Assembly: GCF_009711975.1 (NCBI RefSeq)
Contig: NZ_VIKW01000004.1
Span: forward strand, 114,657 to 178,656
Length of the DNA stretch: 64,000 nucleotides
Source: Anabaena sp. UHCC 0204
GTDB taxonomy: Bacteria; Cyanobacteriota; Cyanobacteriia; Cyanobacteriales; Nostocaceae
Direction: 5' to 3'
In this document: positions 53,501-62,630 of the stretch, one piece after another
Numbering within the stretch: position 1 is the first letter of the stretch
Layout: every line of letters starts with the position of its first letter
Program-made: the position numbers and the translations under genes
The notes under the pieces: generated by a model
What the model saw: only the letters and a program-made list of their open reading frames with translations
Databases searched by the model: none
What the model was told of the DNA's origin: nothing

Positions 53501-56500
53501 TTTGCCTTTAGGTGTCAAAGATTATAACATCACCTCTAATGCCTTGGATGCGAGCGATCGCGATGTGGATGGTACTTCTGGTGGTGGTGGAAAAGTCAAT
53601 ATTCAAAACCAGCCCGTAATCGGATTATATCAACCCGATGCGATCGCCTCTTACACAGTTAATGGTCAAACCTACTATGTCACCGCCAATGAAGGTGATA
53701 CCCGCGACTATGACGGTTTTAGTGAAGAAGCCACCGTTTCTAGTCTCAATCTTGACCCCATAGCTTTCTCTGATGCAGCTACCCTCAAACTTCCTGAAAA
53801 TTTGGGTCGTTTGCTAGTTACGAAGACCTTGGGCGATACTGATGGCGACGGGGACTATGATCAACTCTATACCTTCGGCGCTCGTTCCTTCACAATTTGG
53901 GATAGTGCTGGTGAACGGGTTTATGATAGCGGTGCAGATTTCGAGCGAATTACGGCTGCGGCTTTACCTGGAAACTACAATTCCAACAACGATAGTAACA
54001 ACTTCGATAATCGCAGTGATAACAAAGGACCAGAACCAGAAGGTGTAGTTATTGGAGCGATCGCAAATCGCATATATGCTTTCATTGGTTTAGAGCGTGT
54101 CGGCGGTGTCATGGTCTATGAAGTCACCAATCCCAACTCCCCCCAATTTGTCCAATATGTCAATACCCGCGATTTCAGCGTTAATGCTGCTTCCGGTTTA
54201 ACTGATTCAGGACCCGAAGGACTAGCGTTTATTTCTGCAAACGACAGCCCTAACAGCAAACCTTTGTTAGTTGTTGCTAACGAAATTAGCAAAACTACTG
54301 CCATTTTTGAAGTCAATACACCGACTCGCATTAGTGACATTCAAGGTACAAGTCATACATCACCTTTTGTCGGTCAAGTGGTAACGGCAGTTCCCGGTAT
54401 TGTTACTGCTGTAGATTCCAATGGGTTTTATCTCCAAGATCCCCACTCTGACACCAATATTGCCACATCTGAAGCTATCTTTGTCTTCACCAGTAGCGCC
54501 CCTACGGTTAAAGTTGGTGACTCCATCACTGTCACGGGTACAGTCAGCGAATTTACTCCTGGTGGTGTCAGCACAGGGAATTTATCAACTACTCAGATTG
54601 GTGGCAATCCCACAATTACCATCCTTTCTAGTAATAATTCTCTACCTGCTGCCACTATTATCGGTGCGGGGGGACGGATTCCACCTACACAAGTCATTGA
54701 CAACGATGGACTGACATCCTTTGACCCCACCACTGACGGGATTGATTTCTTTGAATCTCTGGAAGGAATGCGCGTCACTGCCAAAAACTTAGTTGCAGTT
54801 AGTCCTACCAATCGTTTTGGGGAAATTTACGCCGTTGTAGATAATGGTGTGGGAGCAACAGGTTTAAGTCAACGTGGCACAATCAATATCTCACCCAACG
54901 ACTTCAACCCCGAACGCATTCAAATTGATGCCGACAATGGGGTGTTTGATTTTGCTTTCCCCAATGTCAATGTTGGGGCTAAGTTGGGGGATGTAACGGG
55001 GGTAGTGGGTTACAACTTCGGTAACTTTGAAATCATTCCTACTCAAGCTTTTGTCAGCAATATTCAGCCTTCTACCTTGCAACCGGAAGTAACGACTCTG
55101 AATAAGGGTGGTGATACTTTGGTGATTGCTAGTTACAACGTCCTCAACCTTGATCCTAATGATGCTGATGCTGATACAGATATTGCCAATGGTCGGTTTA
55201 CAGCGATCGCCCAGCAAATTGTCAATAATCTCAAAACTCCTGATATCATCGGTTTGCAGGAGATTCAAGACAATAGCGGTAGTACCAATAATGGCATTGT
55301 CAGTGCCAGCGTCACCTTACAAACTCTCATTGATGCGATCGTTGCCGCAGGTGGTCCAACTTACAAATTCATTGACAATACTTTCATCACCAACAACACC
55401 AATGGCGGAGAACCAGGCGCAAACATCCGTAATGCCTACCTCTACAATGATAGCCGCGTTAGTTTAGTAGCAGGCTCTGTCAAAACCATTCCAGCATCTT
55501 CCTTTACAGCTTTTACAGACACCCGACTACCTCTAATTGCAGACTTTACTTTCAACGGTGAAGAGGTGACAGTTGTCAATAATCACTTCTCCTCTAAAGG
55601 CGGTAGTAGCCCCCTGTTCGGAGTTAATCAACCCTCAGTTGGTGGTGAATCTGGAGGGAATGGACAAGAAAATAACAGCATTAACGGCTCTTTAGATCAG
55701 CGTCGCGCCCAAGCTGAAGCGGTGAAGGATTTTGTGGATTCTGTTTTTGCCACAAAACTCAATCCTCATGTGGTTGTTGTGGGTGATTTAAATGAATTTG
55801 AGTTTATTTCTCCTTTAAGCATTCTCGCAGGTGGCAACCTTACCAATCTTTCTAATACTCTGCCAGAAAACGAACGTTATACCTACATTTTCGATGGTAA
55901 TTCCCAATCCCTCGATCATATTTTGGTGAGCAATAATTTGGGTAATTCCGCCCAAGTGGATATTGTTCACATTAATAGTGAGTTTGTAGATAACGCCCAA
56001 AGAGCCAGCGATCATGATCCCATCCTAGCTGCTCTGAAAATAACTCCTAGCACTGCTCAATCGTTAATCGCTGGTACATCTGGCAATGACGATATCTTAG
56101 CCTTTAGGGGTCAAAGCTTTGATGGCAAACAAGACATCCTCTTTACAGGTGCAGGAAATGACATTGTAGAGATCACTACCGTATCCGCATTTACAGATGC
56201 AGGTAACAATAACATTGATCTTGGTAGCGGTGATGATACTGTTTTTGTCAACAAAGGCGATCGCATTTTCGGTAGTGATGGTAACGACACCTTTGATGCT
56301 AGAGATGGTCAAGGTGGCAACCGCATCTCCGGTGGTGCTGGTGATGACCAATTCTGGTTAGGGAGCAATGACAGGGCTTTAGGTGGCGACGGGAATGATA
56401 TCTTCAGAGTTAGTCTAGGTGGAAGTAACTTGATTTCCGGTGGTGCTGGTGCTGATCAATTCTGGATTGTCAATGCTGAATTACCAAAAGCTGCTAATAC

Positions 56501-56702
56501 CATTCTTGACTTCCAAGTTGGTACTGATGTCATCGGTATTAATGGTGCTGTCAGTTTAGGCATCACGACATCAACACTCAATTTAAATCAAATTGGTGCT
56601 GATACCACGATTGTCTTCAATAATCAAACTCTCGCTGTTCTCACTGGCATTCAAGCCAGCAGTTTGAGTCTGACTAATACTAACCAGTTTCTCTTTGCTT
56701 AA
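50568..56702 (+). CDS. Giant secreted choice-of-anchor I / extracellular EEP nuclease with Calx-beta and RTX tail
   Basis: The 2044-aa protein has, in order: about 1-215 an N-terminal domain that I do not recognise; about 218-325 and 500-620 two similar Calx-beta-like modules (TEGGATDTYTIVLNSQPTADV / TEGGATDSLVFVLS..); about 338-450 a lamin-tail domain (GADGEFVELTNLS, ALVDRLSYGDE-like); about 625-735 a third Calx-beta; about 745-1270 a choice-of-anchor I domain (DPISDRLFVVSG, ANEGQPND, ANEGDTRDYDGFSEE); about 1275-1430 OB-fold linker; about 1520-1840 EEP nuclease (IASYNVLNLDPND, DIIGLQEIQD, GDLNEFEF, ASDHDPILAAL); from about 1840 RTX-like repeats. Together these point to a secreted alkaline phosphatase/DNase. 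No Sec signal. Confidence 0.87.
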   Translation: MALTTGNIAFVGYNADGNDNIAFVALVDINPGEVIIFEDNEWNGTAWVDTNEGAFSWTATSLVTAGTIVRIDNIGSGTITANQGTVIDASVLSPSRGTNRGISAGDEVIYAYQGSAASPTFITAIASGGFNATNGLLTNTGLTAGLNALDLSTLDDDADVAAFNGDRSGQANFSAYLPIINNPTNWIVQDGGGDQSIDTIAPDVPFSSTAFTLGAVSNAGITLNQTGGSTNVTEGGATDTYTIVLNSQPTADVIIALNSGTQVTTSTNSLTFTAANWNVAQNLTVTAFDDAVLEGSHSGAITHSVTSADANYNGLAISNVTANITDNDVASPANFTMQITEYLYSGADGEFVELTNLSPNAIDLTGWSYSDSGRNPGSFSLSAFGIVQPGESVIFTETADVAAFRTAWGLANSVKVIGDSNPGLGRGDEINIYDASNVLVDRLSYGDELFPGTVRTQEFSASTDKANLAPLAINPNWQLSAVGDTQNSRASVGGAVGNPGTYNANLVVAPTVRIVESGGTTTATEGGATDSLVFVLSVQPTADVTIALNGGTQVTTSTNSLTFTAANWNIAQVVTVTAIDDAVVEGNHVGTITQTVTSADAQYNNIPIAPITVAITDNDFGVLPTVNLSVSSNTTSESSRNQITVTATASAAVSGNQTVTLNVGGTGITPGDYSVSTRTLTIPNGQTTATATFVATDDGIAEGTETAVLSLSNPASGITLGTTTTQNIAITNNNSSLLTKIGGFTSSNGGEIPAFDPISDRLFVVSGSVVEILNLANPANPTKIGDLAFNTTGDPDGTTAGGFALIPNSVAVGKAGTVSAGIVAVAIAITNQTTADNNPGEVQFFNATTGAFISKVNVGFLPDMLAFTPDGTKVLTANEGQPNDAYTTDPVGSVSIINLAGGVATPSVQEASFTPFNSQIDALKASGVRIFGPGSSVAQDLEPEYITFSGDGTKAWVTLQENNAIAVVNVATATVESILPLGVKDYNITSNALDASDRDVDGTSGGGGKVNIQNQPVIGLYQPDAIASYTVNGQTYYVTANEGDTRDYDGFSEEATVSSLNLDPIAFSDAATLKLPENLGRLLVTKTLGDTDGDGDYDQLYTFGARSFTIWDSAGERVYDSGADFERITAAALPGNYNSNNDSNNFDNRSDNKGPEPEGVVIGAIANRIYAFIGLERVGGVMVYEVTNPNSPQFVQYVNTRDFSVNAASGLTDSGPEGLAFISANDSPNSKPLLVVANEISKTTAIFEVNTPTRISDIQGTSHTSPFVGQVVTAVPGIVTAVDSNGFYLQDPHSDTNIATSEAIFVFTSSAPTVKVGDSITVTGTVSEFTPGGVSTGNLSTTQIGGNPTITILSSNNSLPAATIIGAGGRIPPTQVIDNDGLTSFDPTTDGIDFFESLEGMRVTAKNLVAVSPTNRFGEIYAVVDNGVGATGLSQRGTINISPNDFNPERIQIDADNGVFDFAFPNVNVGAKLGDVTGVVGYNFGNFEIIPTQAFVSNIQPSTLQPEVTTLNKGGDTLVIASYNVLNLDPNDADADTDIANGRFTAIAQQIVNNLKTPDIIGLQEIQDNSGSTNNGIVSASVTLQTLIDAIVAAGGPTYKFIDNTFITNNTNGGEPGANIRNAYLYNDSRVSLVAGSVKTIPASSFTAFTDTRLPLIADFTFNGEEVTVVNNHFSSKGGSSPLFGVNQPSVGGESGGNGQENNSINGSLDQRRAQAEAVKDFVDSVFATKLNPHVVVVGDLNEFEFISPLSILAGGNLTNLSNTLPENERYTYIFDGNSQSLDHILVSNNLGNSAQVDIVHINSEFVDNAQRASDHDPILAALKITPSTAQSLIAGTSGNDDILAFRGQSFDGKQDILFTGAGNDIVEITTVSAFTDAGNNNIDLGSGDDTVFVNKGDRIFGSDGNDTFDARDGQGGNRISGGAGDDQFWLGSNDRALGGDGNDIFRVSLGGSNLISGGAGADQFWIVNAELPKAANTILDFQVGTDVIGINGAVSLGITTSTLNLNQIGADTTIVFNNQTLAVLTGIQASSLSLTNTNQFLFA

Positions 56703-56823
56703 CCAGCATTTAGAAGTTTAGCTATTAGGTAGGGGTGGGTTTTTTAATCCGCCCTTTCCGAGCGGCAAGTGATAGGTAAAAATTGGAAATTCACAGAAAT
56801 TTAACTACGTTAAAAGTCATTAA

Positions 56824-57246
56824 TTAACTATGGTCGTAAAGAGTAAAATTCCTATCTAGCCAAATAACATAAAATATAGTTCCATCTCTATAGCCAACCA
56901 TTGGTTTCATACCAGAGAATCGAAAAGCAATAAAATTTACATCTTCTGTAATAAAATTAGGAATTGGTGCTTTGATAGCATCTCTAGAAATTTTCTCATA
57001 ACCAAGTTTATGTCTATCTTGCGACTGTATTTGACTCCAAGTTAATTTACTCAATCTATATAGTTTTAGTGAAAATGCAGCTTGATCATCTTTTTCACAT
57101 TTTGTTATGCAATATTCACCTTCTAGATAACGTAGAGAAAATATTGGAGGTTGCTGTTCTGGAGGAATTTCTTGTTTATCAGGTGGAGTAGCTAGTTTAT
57201 TTCCTCTTTCCTTTGTCGGTGGTTTAAATCTTTTTTTACTACTCAT
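56824..57246 (-). CDS. Putative toxin partner of the Panacea-domain protein
   Basis: From the ATG at 57246 the protein is 140 aa: Lys/Pro-rich N-terminus (SSKKRFKPPTKERG, likely disordered) and a C-terminal domain (LRYLEGEYCITKCEKDDQ, LSKLTWSQIQSQDRHKLGYEKIS, IAFRFSGMKPMVGYRDGTIFYVIW) ending LDRNFTLYDHS. Proteins with this C-terminus occur next to Panacea/DUF4065 antitoxins. The start overlaps the upstream Panacea stop as ATGAGTAG (8 bp). Toxicity is inferred from context; mechanism unknown. Confidence 0.6.
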   Translation of the reverse strand: MSSKKRFKPPTKERGNKLATPPDKQEIPPEQQPPIFSLRYLEGEYCITKCEKDDQAAFSLKLYRLSKLTWSQIQSQDRHKLGYEKISRDAIKAPIPNFITEDVNFIAFRFSGMKPMVGYRDGTIFYVIWLDRNFTLYDHS

Positions 57247-57685
57247 TTGCAATCACAAGCTGAGTCTTAAAGTGTTTCTTGAGAGCTTGATGACCGATAA
57301 TTAGATTATCTTGACGTGCATCTTTCCAAGGTTCTTCCTCATGAATTAAACTTAATAATTTCCATGCAGAAAACTGACCATAAACAGCATATACTTCATC
57401 TAGTAGTTCACGAGTTTGCTGATCATATTTTGAAAAATCAATATCTTCAGGAATAGGAATAGCGTTAGCACCATAATCTTTATATATATGATAAGCTTCA
57501 GGCACTACAGGTCCATGTGTCCAAGCCTCTATAGATTCTGAAAATAAGGGTTGATCATACAATGCTAAATGAAACCCTTGAGCATAATAAAGTAACTTTT
57601 GCAGCTTGAGATTAGACATTAAATCCCCTGCATCTTCATCCGTCTGAGCTAGAAAATATTTAGCAATATCATGACAATTGAGCAT
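57239..57685 (-). CDS. Panacea-domain (DUF4065, SocA-like) antitoxin
   Basis: The 148-aa protein has the Panacea pattern: LMSNLKLQKLLYYAQGFHLALYD, LFSESIEAWTHGPVVPEAYHIYKDYG and a C-terminal helical part. Panacea domains neutralise many unrelated toxins by direct binding and are usually encoded with the toxin. Here the toxin candidate follows with an 8-bp overlap. Upstream, 23 bp away, is a Uma2 gene that may share the transcript. Confidence 0.85.
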   Translation of the reverse strand: MLNCHDIAKYFLAQTDEDAGDLMSNLKLQKLLYYAQGFHLALYDQPLFSESIEAWTHGPVVPEAYHIYKDYGANAIPIPEDIDFSKYDQQTRELLDEVYAVYGQFSAWKLLSLIHEEEPWKDARQDNLIIGHQALKKHFKTQLVIANE

Positions 57686-57708
57686 ACTTAATTCCTTCCA
57701 TCTTTAAA

Positions 57709-58362
57709 TTAAAAACTACTTCCACCAATCTTTATTACAAACTCCTCTAATGCTTGCACAGTTCCTACTTCCCAAGCGCGTGCAACTGTAGCAGGAATAA
57801 TTTGCGTTACAGGAATATAAGGAAAAATGCTACTGCTATCAGATTTAATATAATTTCCATCACTGAATAAATAAATAGCCAGCTTCCCATCATCATAAAT
57901 CCATAATTCAGGAACACCTATAACTCGATAAGCTTCCAAAGTTGTTTTAGAAGTTACATCTATTTCTATAGCTAAATCAGGTGGCGGATCATTTATTTCT
58001 AATCTCCGCTTATTGATCATTATTTGGTAATTTTGAATATAAAAACACGCATCTGGTTCTACAGCGGCTGTATTTTCCCCCTTGAAAGTTGTTGAACCAA
58101 AAGGTTCGTATTTTTTGCCTATCTGTTTCAGTAAGATTTTGACAATATCAGAAATTAAGTCTTTGGGCTTTTCGTGTTCAGGTAGGGGAACCATGATTTC
58201 TAGAGTAAAATTACTGTACGCAAGTCGCGCAGCCCGCTTTTCTCCCAGTTCTTGCAAAATCGTCTCAAATTCTTGCCAACTGACATCTTGAATAGTCACG
58301 ACACTACCCGGTGCTAACTGCATTTGGCTAACGGGTTTCATGACAAGGGATAAAGTAGTCAT
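57709..58362 (-). CDS. Uma2 family (DUF820) PD-(D/E)XK nuclease
   Basis: The 217-aa protein is a Uma2-type restriction-like nuclease: VTIQDVSWQEFETILQELG start, EPDACFYI, then PPDLAIEIDVTSKTT (D-x(n)-E-x-D/T variant of the nuclease core) and YRVIGVPELWIYDDGKL. These are very numerous in cyanobacteria and mostly of unknown function. Second Uma2 gene of the window is at 62043-62630. Confidence 0.88.
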   Translation of the reverse strand: MTTLSLVMKPVSQMQLAPGSVVTIQDVSWQEFETILQELGEKRAARLAYSNFTLEIMVPLPEHEKPKDLISDIVKILLKQIGKKYEPFGSTTFKGENTAAVEPDACFYIQNYQIMINKRRLEINDPPPDLAIEIDVTSKTTLEAYRVIGVPELWIYDDGKLAIYLFSDGNYIKSDSSSIFPYIPVTQIIPATVARAWEVGTVQALEEFVIKIGGSSF

Positions 58363-58608
58363 ACTTCTAAGCCTGAAACTGCCTTAGTTCCAGATTAACT
58401 TAATTAGAGCAATTCAACTTAGAACAAGCAATATACCTGTCATTCTTAGTATTAGCGGTAATAAAATACACCTCTTTTAACAATCTCACCCTTTCTGACA
58501 GGCGAATGACAACTAAAAACTAAAATTTCACAGAAATTTAACAATGTGTACCAAGAATTTGATAACTTAGTACATAGTTCGCAACAAACAATTTAGGGAA
58601 AAATTACG

Positions 58609-59790
58609 TTGAGTTACCATCCAGATGCCATTGCCCCCCACGGTGGAGAGTTAATTAACCGGGTTGCTTCCTCAGCACAAAGAGAAATATTTCTCTCTAA
58701 GGCTGACTTTTTGCCGCGTGTGGAACTTGATGAGCGAGCAGTTTCTGATTTAGAAATGATTGCCATTGGTGGTTTTAGTCCTCTCACTGGTTTCATGAAC
58801 CAAGCAGACTATAACCGAGTAGTTACAGAAATGCGGTTAGCTAACGGTATTGTCTGGTCAATTCCCATTACACTGTCTGTAACTGAAGCAGTAGCAGCAC
58901 CTTTACAAACAGGCAGTTTAATCCGCTTAGATAACCCCAATGGTGAATTTATTGGGGTATTGGAACTGACCGAAAAGTATACCTACGACAAACAACACGA
59001 AGCCATTAATGTTTATCGCACTGATGACGCTAAACATCCTGGGGTGCAGGTAGTCTACAACCAAGGTGCTATCAACCTGGCTGGCGATATCTGGTTATTA
59101 AATCGTGATTCTCATCCCCATTTTCCTAGCTACCAAATTGATCCCGCTGCTTCACGGGAAATGTTTAGAGAAAAAGGCTGGAAAACAATTGTTGGTTTCC
59201 AAACTCGCAATCCTATCCACCGCGCCCATGAATATATTCAAAAGTGCGCTTTAGAAACTGTAGATGGTTTATTTTTACACCCATTGGTAGGGGCAACTAA
59301 AGAAGACGATATTGCCGCTGATGTGCGGATGCGTTGTTATGAAATTTTGTTAGAACACTATTACCCTTTAGATAGAGTAATTTTAGCAATCAACCCAGCA
59401 GCGATGCGTTATGCTGGACCTAGAGAAGCAATTTTCCATGCTTTAGTCAGAAAAAATTACGGCTGTACACATTTTATTGTGGGACGTGATCATGCTGGTG
59501 TAGGCGACTACTACGGCACTTATGACGCTCAGTATATATTTGATGAATTTGCCCCGGAAGAGTTGGGGATTGTGCCGATGAAGTTTGAACACGCCTTCTA
59601 CTGCACACGCACCAAACAAATGGCTACAACTAAAACCAGTCCTAGTAAACCAGAGGAACGGGTTCACTTGTCTGGGACAAAGGTTCGGGAAATGTTACGT
59701 CGGGGTGAGTTACCACCTCCAGAATTTTCTCGTCCAGAAGTAGCAGCAGAGTTAACACGGGCTATGCGAATTTCACCTGTATTAGTTTAG
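58609..59790 (+). CDS. sat: Sulfate adenylyltransferase (ATP sulfurylase)
   Basis: This enzyme makes APS from sulfate and ATP, the first step of assimilatory sulfate reduction. The 393-aa protein has the ATP-binding [12 protein letters not shown] (contains the HxxH motif) and [17 protein letters not shown], and [10 protein letters not shown] with a basic region. It starts at TTG (58609-58611), with an AGGGA ribosome site about 10 bp upstream; no better ATG aligns with the family start [12 protein letters not shown]. Assimilatory role assumed; I see no link to the BREX-like cassette. Confidence 0.96.
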   Translation: MSYHPDAIAPHGGELINRVASSAQREIFLSKADFLPRVELDERAVSDLEMIAIGGFSPLTGFMNQADYNRVVTEMRLANGIVWSIPITLSVTEAVAAPLQTGSLIRLDNPNGEFIGVLELTEKYTYDKQHEAINVYRTDDAKHPGVQVVYNQGAINLAGDIWLLNRDSHPHFPSYQIDPAASREMFREKGWKTIVGFQTRNPIHRAHEYIQKCALETVDGLFLHPLVGATKEDDIAADVRMRCYEILLEHYYPLDRVILAINPAAMRYAGPREAIFHALVRKNYGCTHFIVGRDHAGVGDYYGTYDAQYIFDEFAPEELGIVPMKFEHAFYCTRTKQMATTKTSPSKPEERVHLSGTKVREMLRRGELPPPEFSRPEVAAELTRAMRISPVLV

Positions 59791-59821
59791 ATTAGGATTA
59801 GAAACTTTACTCTACAGACTT

Positions 59822-59850
59822 CAGCCTTTAAGCTATGAGCTAGTAGGCTG
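59822..59850 (+). terminator. Hairpin between sat and the pseudo-orthocaspase
   Basis: CAGCC-TTTA-AGCT-ATG-AGCT-AGTA-GGCTG forms a stem with an internal loop, 32 bp after the sat stop and 17 bp before the next ATG. It lacks a clear T-run, so it is either a weak terminator or a leader structure of the downstream gene. Confidence 0.4.
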
Positions 59851-59867
59851 GGGTTTAACTGGTAATT

Positions 59868-61988
59868 ATGAAACGGCGTAAATTTTTACACAAAATTAGC
59901 GGCTTATTAGCAGTGTTGGGAATTACTGAGGCTGAGTGGTTGACTTTAAGCGATCGCTATTACCAAGCTTTAGCACAACCTAATCCGCGTAAGTTGGCAT
60001 TATTGATAGGGATTAATCAATATCCACACAGTCCCGCCCTTGGTGGTTGTGTAACTGATGTCGAATTGCAAACAGAATTATTAATTAATCGTTGTGGTTT
60101 TGCAGCATCGGATATTCTGACTTTAACTGAAGAACAAGCTAGTAAAGATTTTATTAAAGCGGCTTTTTTAGATCACTTGGGTAAGCAAGTGAAATTTGGA
60201 GATGTGGTGATTTTCCATTTTTCCGGCTATGGAACTCGCGTAAATTTGGGAACGGAAAAACTACAAAATGCCATAATCCCTGTTGATGAAGGGACAAAAT
60301 CGGGAAATTATGTATTAGAAGAAATTCTGCGGTTATTATTGCGATCGCTCCCGACAAATCAAGTCACAGCAATATTAGATACAAGTTACTATTATCCTAG
60401 CGAATTAAAACCCTCTGGGTTGCGAATTCGTACCCGTCCAGAATTAGCACCCACAACCTTAGCAACAGAAGAATTAGAGTTAATCCAGCAATTAAAAAAC
60501 CAAATATTACCTATTAACAGTACAACGGTTTTTAACGCGACATCAGAAGCAAATCAGCAAGCAGGAGAACTACTCTTTTCTAATTGGAGTGCGGGATTAT
60601 TTACCTATGCTTTAACTCAATATTTATGGGCAACTACCCCAGCCAAAAAAGTACAAGTTCTTTTCTCTGCTATGGGTAGTTCTATGTATAACATGGGTGG
60701 GAAACAACAACCAAGTTTATTTAGTGAACAGAAAAACCCTCAAAATGCTTTAATTGTTGATTATTTTCCCATTGATAAATTTGGGGGTGTGGGCATAGTC
60801 AAAACAACAGAAGAAGATAGTAAAACAGTCAAATTATGGTTAGGAGGATTACCTCCGCAAGTGATCGCCAATTATAGTGCAAATTCTCTATTTACTCTTA
60901 ATACAGGAGAAGAGTTAATTGTTAAATCGCACAGTGGCTTAATAGCTAAAGCCCAATTTACGAATAAAGAACTTATTAAGTTACCTCAAGTTGGAGAAAT
61001 AGTTCAAGAAGCTATTCGTGTATTACCCCGCAATATTCATCTCAACATTTTCTTAGATCAGGGGTTAGAAAGAATTGAACGAGTAGATGCTACCAGTGCC
61101 TTTTCAGGTATTAGCCGGATTGCTAACATTGTCACCCCAGAAGAAACCGCTGATTATGTATTTGGTAAAGTTACCCAAACACCCAGCCGTTATGGTATTT
61201 TTTCCCTGGGTGGTGAACTAATAATTAATACTTTGGGGGAAGTTGGGGAAGCTGTGAAAGTAGCAGTGCAACGATTAACACCAAAATTTTCTACTTTATT
61301 AGCAGCAAAGTTATGGCAACTAACAGCAAATGAAGGAACTTCCCGTTTACCAGTTAGGGCAACTTTAGAGGTTATTAACCAAATTTTACCTCGTGTTGTC
61401 ATGGTAAGGGAAACCGTGGGAATTGCCAGTACAGCTTATTCTGATCAAACACCCAGCTATCAAGGAATAATAGCTATTCCTAAAATTCCCGTAGGTAGTC
61501 GCTTGCAGTATAAAATCGAAAACTTTAGCGATCGCCCTATGTATTTAATCTTATTGGGATTAAATAATAATCAAAGTCCCTTAGCTTTTTACCCTTGGGA
61601 AGTTTTTCCAGAAACAGATATTCCTCCTACCAAACCCCAATTAAGAGAAATCCTCATTCCTCCCGGAAAAACCATCAAAATTCCAGACAATCAACTGCTA
61701 TCAGGCTGGTTAGTTCCCACCCGTTCTACCTTTTGTGAACACCAACTTATTCTGAGTACAGCATCTTTTAAAGAAACTCTTACAGCATTAGCGATCGCTA
61801 AATATCCCACCACAGATCAACAAGCTATTAGTCCTCTAGTCAACCCATTGGAAGTCTCACAAGCCCTGTTACAAGACTTACATAACGCCAGTAAAGTGAA
61901 AACGGATATTAACGGTATTGCCACTGATACTTATATTTTGGATGTCAAAAACTGGGCAAGTTTGAACTTTAGTTTTCAAGTTGTTTAG
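59868..61988 (+). CDS. Pseudo-orthocaspase (caspase-like, YS variant)
   Basis: The 706-aa protein has a twin-arginine-like N-terminus (MKRRKFLHKISGLLAVLG), then the caspase p20 fold: LALLIGINQYP, GCVTDVELQ, DVVIFHFSGYGTRV and VTAILDTSYYY. In active orthocaspases these last two read HxSGHG and DxCHSG. Here the catalytic His is Tyr121 and the catalytic Cys is Ser173. The 'YS' pair is the known inactive orthocaspase class of cyanobacteria. From residue about 280 onwards come several beta-rich segments of unknown type. Role probably structural or regulatory rather than proteolytic. Confidence 0.88.
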   Translation: MKRRKFLHKISGLLAVLGITEAEWLTLSDRYYQALAQPNPRKLALLIGINQYPHSPALGGCVTDVELQTELLINRCGFAASDILTLTEEQASKDFIKAAFLDHLGKQVKFGDVVIFHFSGYGTRVNLGTEKLQNAIIPVDEGTKSGNYVLEEILRLLLRSLPTNQVTAILDTSYYYPSELKPSGLRIRTRPELAPTTLATEELELIQQLKNQILPINSTTVFNATSEANQQAGELLFSNWSAGLFTYALTQYLWATTPAKKVQVLFSAMGSSMYNMGGKQQPSLFSEQKNPQNALIVDYFPIDKFGGVGIVKTTEEDSKTVKLWLGGLPPQVIANYSANSLFTLNTGEELIVKSHSGLIAKAQFTNKELIKLPQVGEIVQEAIRVLPRNIHLNIFLDQGLERIERVDATSAFSGISRIANIVTPEETADYVFGKVTQTPSRYGIFSLGGELIINTLGEVGEAVKVAVQRLTPKFSTLLAAKLWQLTANEGTSRLPVRATLEVINQILPRVVMVRETVGIASTAYSDQTPSYQGIIAIPKIPVGSRLQYKIENFSDRPMYLILLGLNNNQSPLAFYPWEVFPETDIPPTKPQLREILIPPGKTIKIPDNQLLSGWLVPTRSTFCEHQLILSTASFKETLTALAIAKYPTTDQQAISPLVNPLEVSQALLQDLHNASKVKTDINGIATDTYILDVKNWASLNFSFQVV

Positions 61989-62042
61989 ATGATGAGAGAT
62001 TTGAGATACAATAAATTCAATCTCTAAACTTGGGTTTAAATT

Positions 62043-62630
62043 ATGACAATTACACTCATTGAACGAGAAGCAGAACCAATTTTAATTAGTGACTTAACCT
62101 GGAGAGAATTTAAAGCTGTTGAACAGCTAATTGAGCGCCCAGGGGTAAGGTTGTCTTTTTTAGATGGAGTCTTAGAGATTCGGAAAATGCCAGGCAAAAA
62201 ACACGAAACTATCAAAGAAAGTATTGGGGCTTTACTAGAAATTTATTTAGAATTTTTGGAATTAGATTTTACTCCGACTGGTTCTGTCACCTTAGAAAGT
62301 GAATCTGGAAAAGTTAAACGCGAAGCAGATAAATCCTATGAATTAGGATTAAATAAAAAACGCCCTTATTTAGTGATTGAAGTGATTGTTAGTAGTGGAG
62401 GTATTAACAAACTGGAAGCATATAAACGGTTACAAATTCCTGAAATTTGGTTTTGGATTAATGATCAATTATCCTTTTATAGTTTAGGAAATGAAGGATA
62501 TGAATCTGTTACTAAATCGCAACTTTTACCTAATTTAGATGCAGATTTATTGATGCGTTGTATTAATATAGAAAATCATGCTCAAGCACTGCGGGAATTT
62601 CGAGCAGGAATGAGGTATACAGATCAATGA
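62043..62630 (+). CDS. Uma2 family (DUF820) PD-(D/E)XK nuclease
   Basis: The 195-aa protein matches Uma2: ISDLTWREFKAVEQLIE, GVLEIRKMPGKKHE, READKSYELG, then PYLVIEVIVSSGGINKLEAYKRL and IPEIWFWINDQL. Expected nuclease ligands (D of EADKS, E-V of VIEVIV) are present. Standalone; 54 bp after the pseudo-orthocaspase gene. Confidence 0.87.
   Translation: MTITLIEREAEPILISDLTWREFKAVEQLIERPGVRLSFLDGVLEIRKMPGKKHETIKESIGALLEIYLEFLELDFTPTGSVTLESESGKVKREADKSYELGLNKKRPYLVIEVIVSSGGINKLEAYKRLQIPEIWFWINDQLSFYSLGNEGYESVTKSQLLPNLDADLLMRCINIENHAQALREFRAGMRYTDQ

Noticed and set aside
58609..59790. sat considered as part of a phosphorothioation or BREX type 4 sulfur pathway
   Set aside because: It is a normal assimilatory ATP sulfurylase 36 kb from the BREX-like cassette with no linked sulfur-transfer gene.
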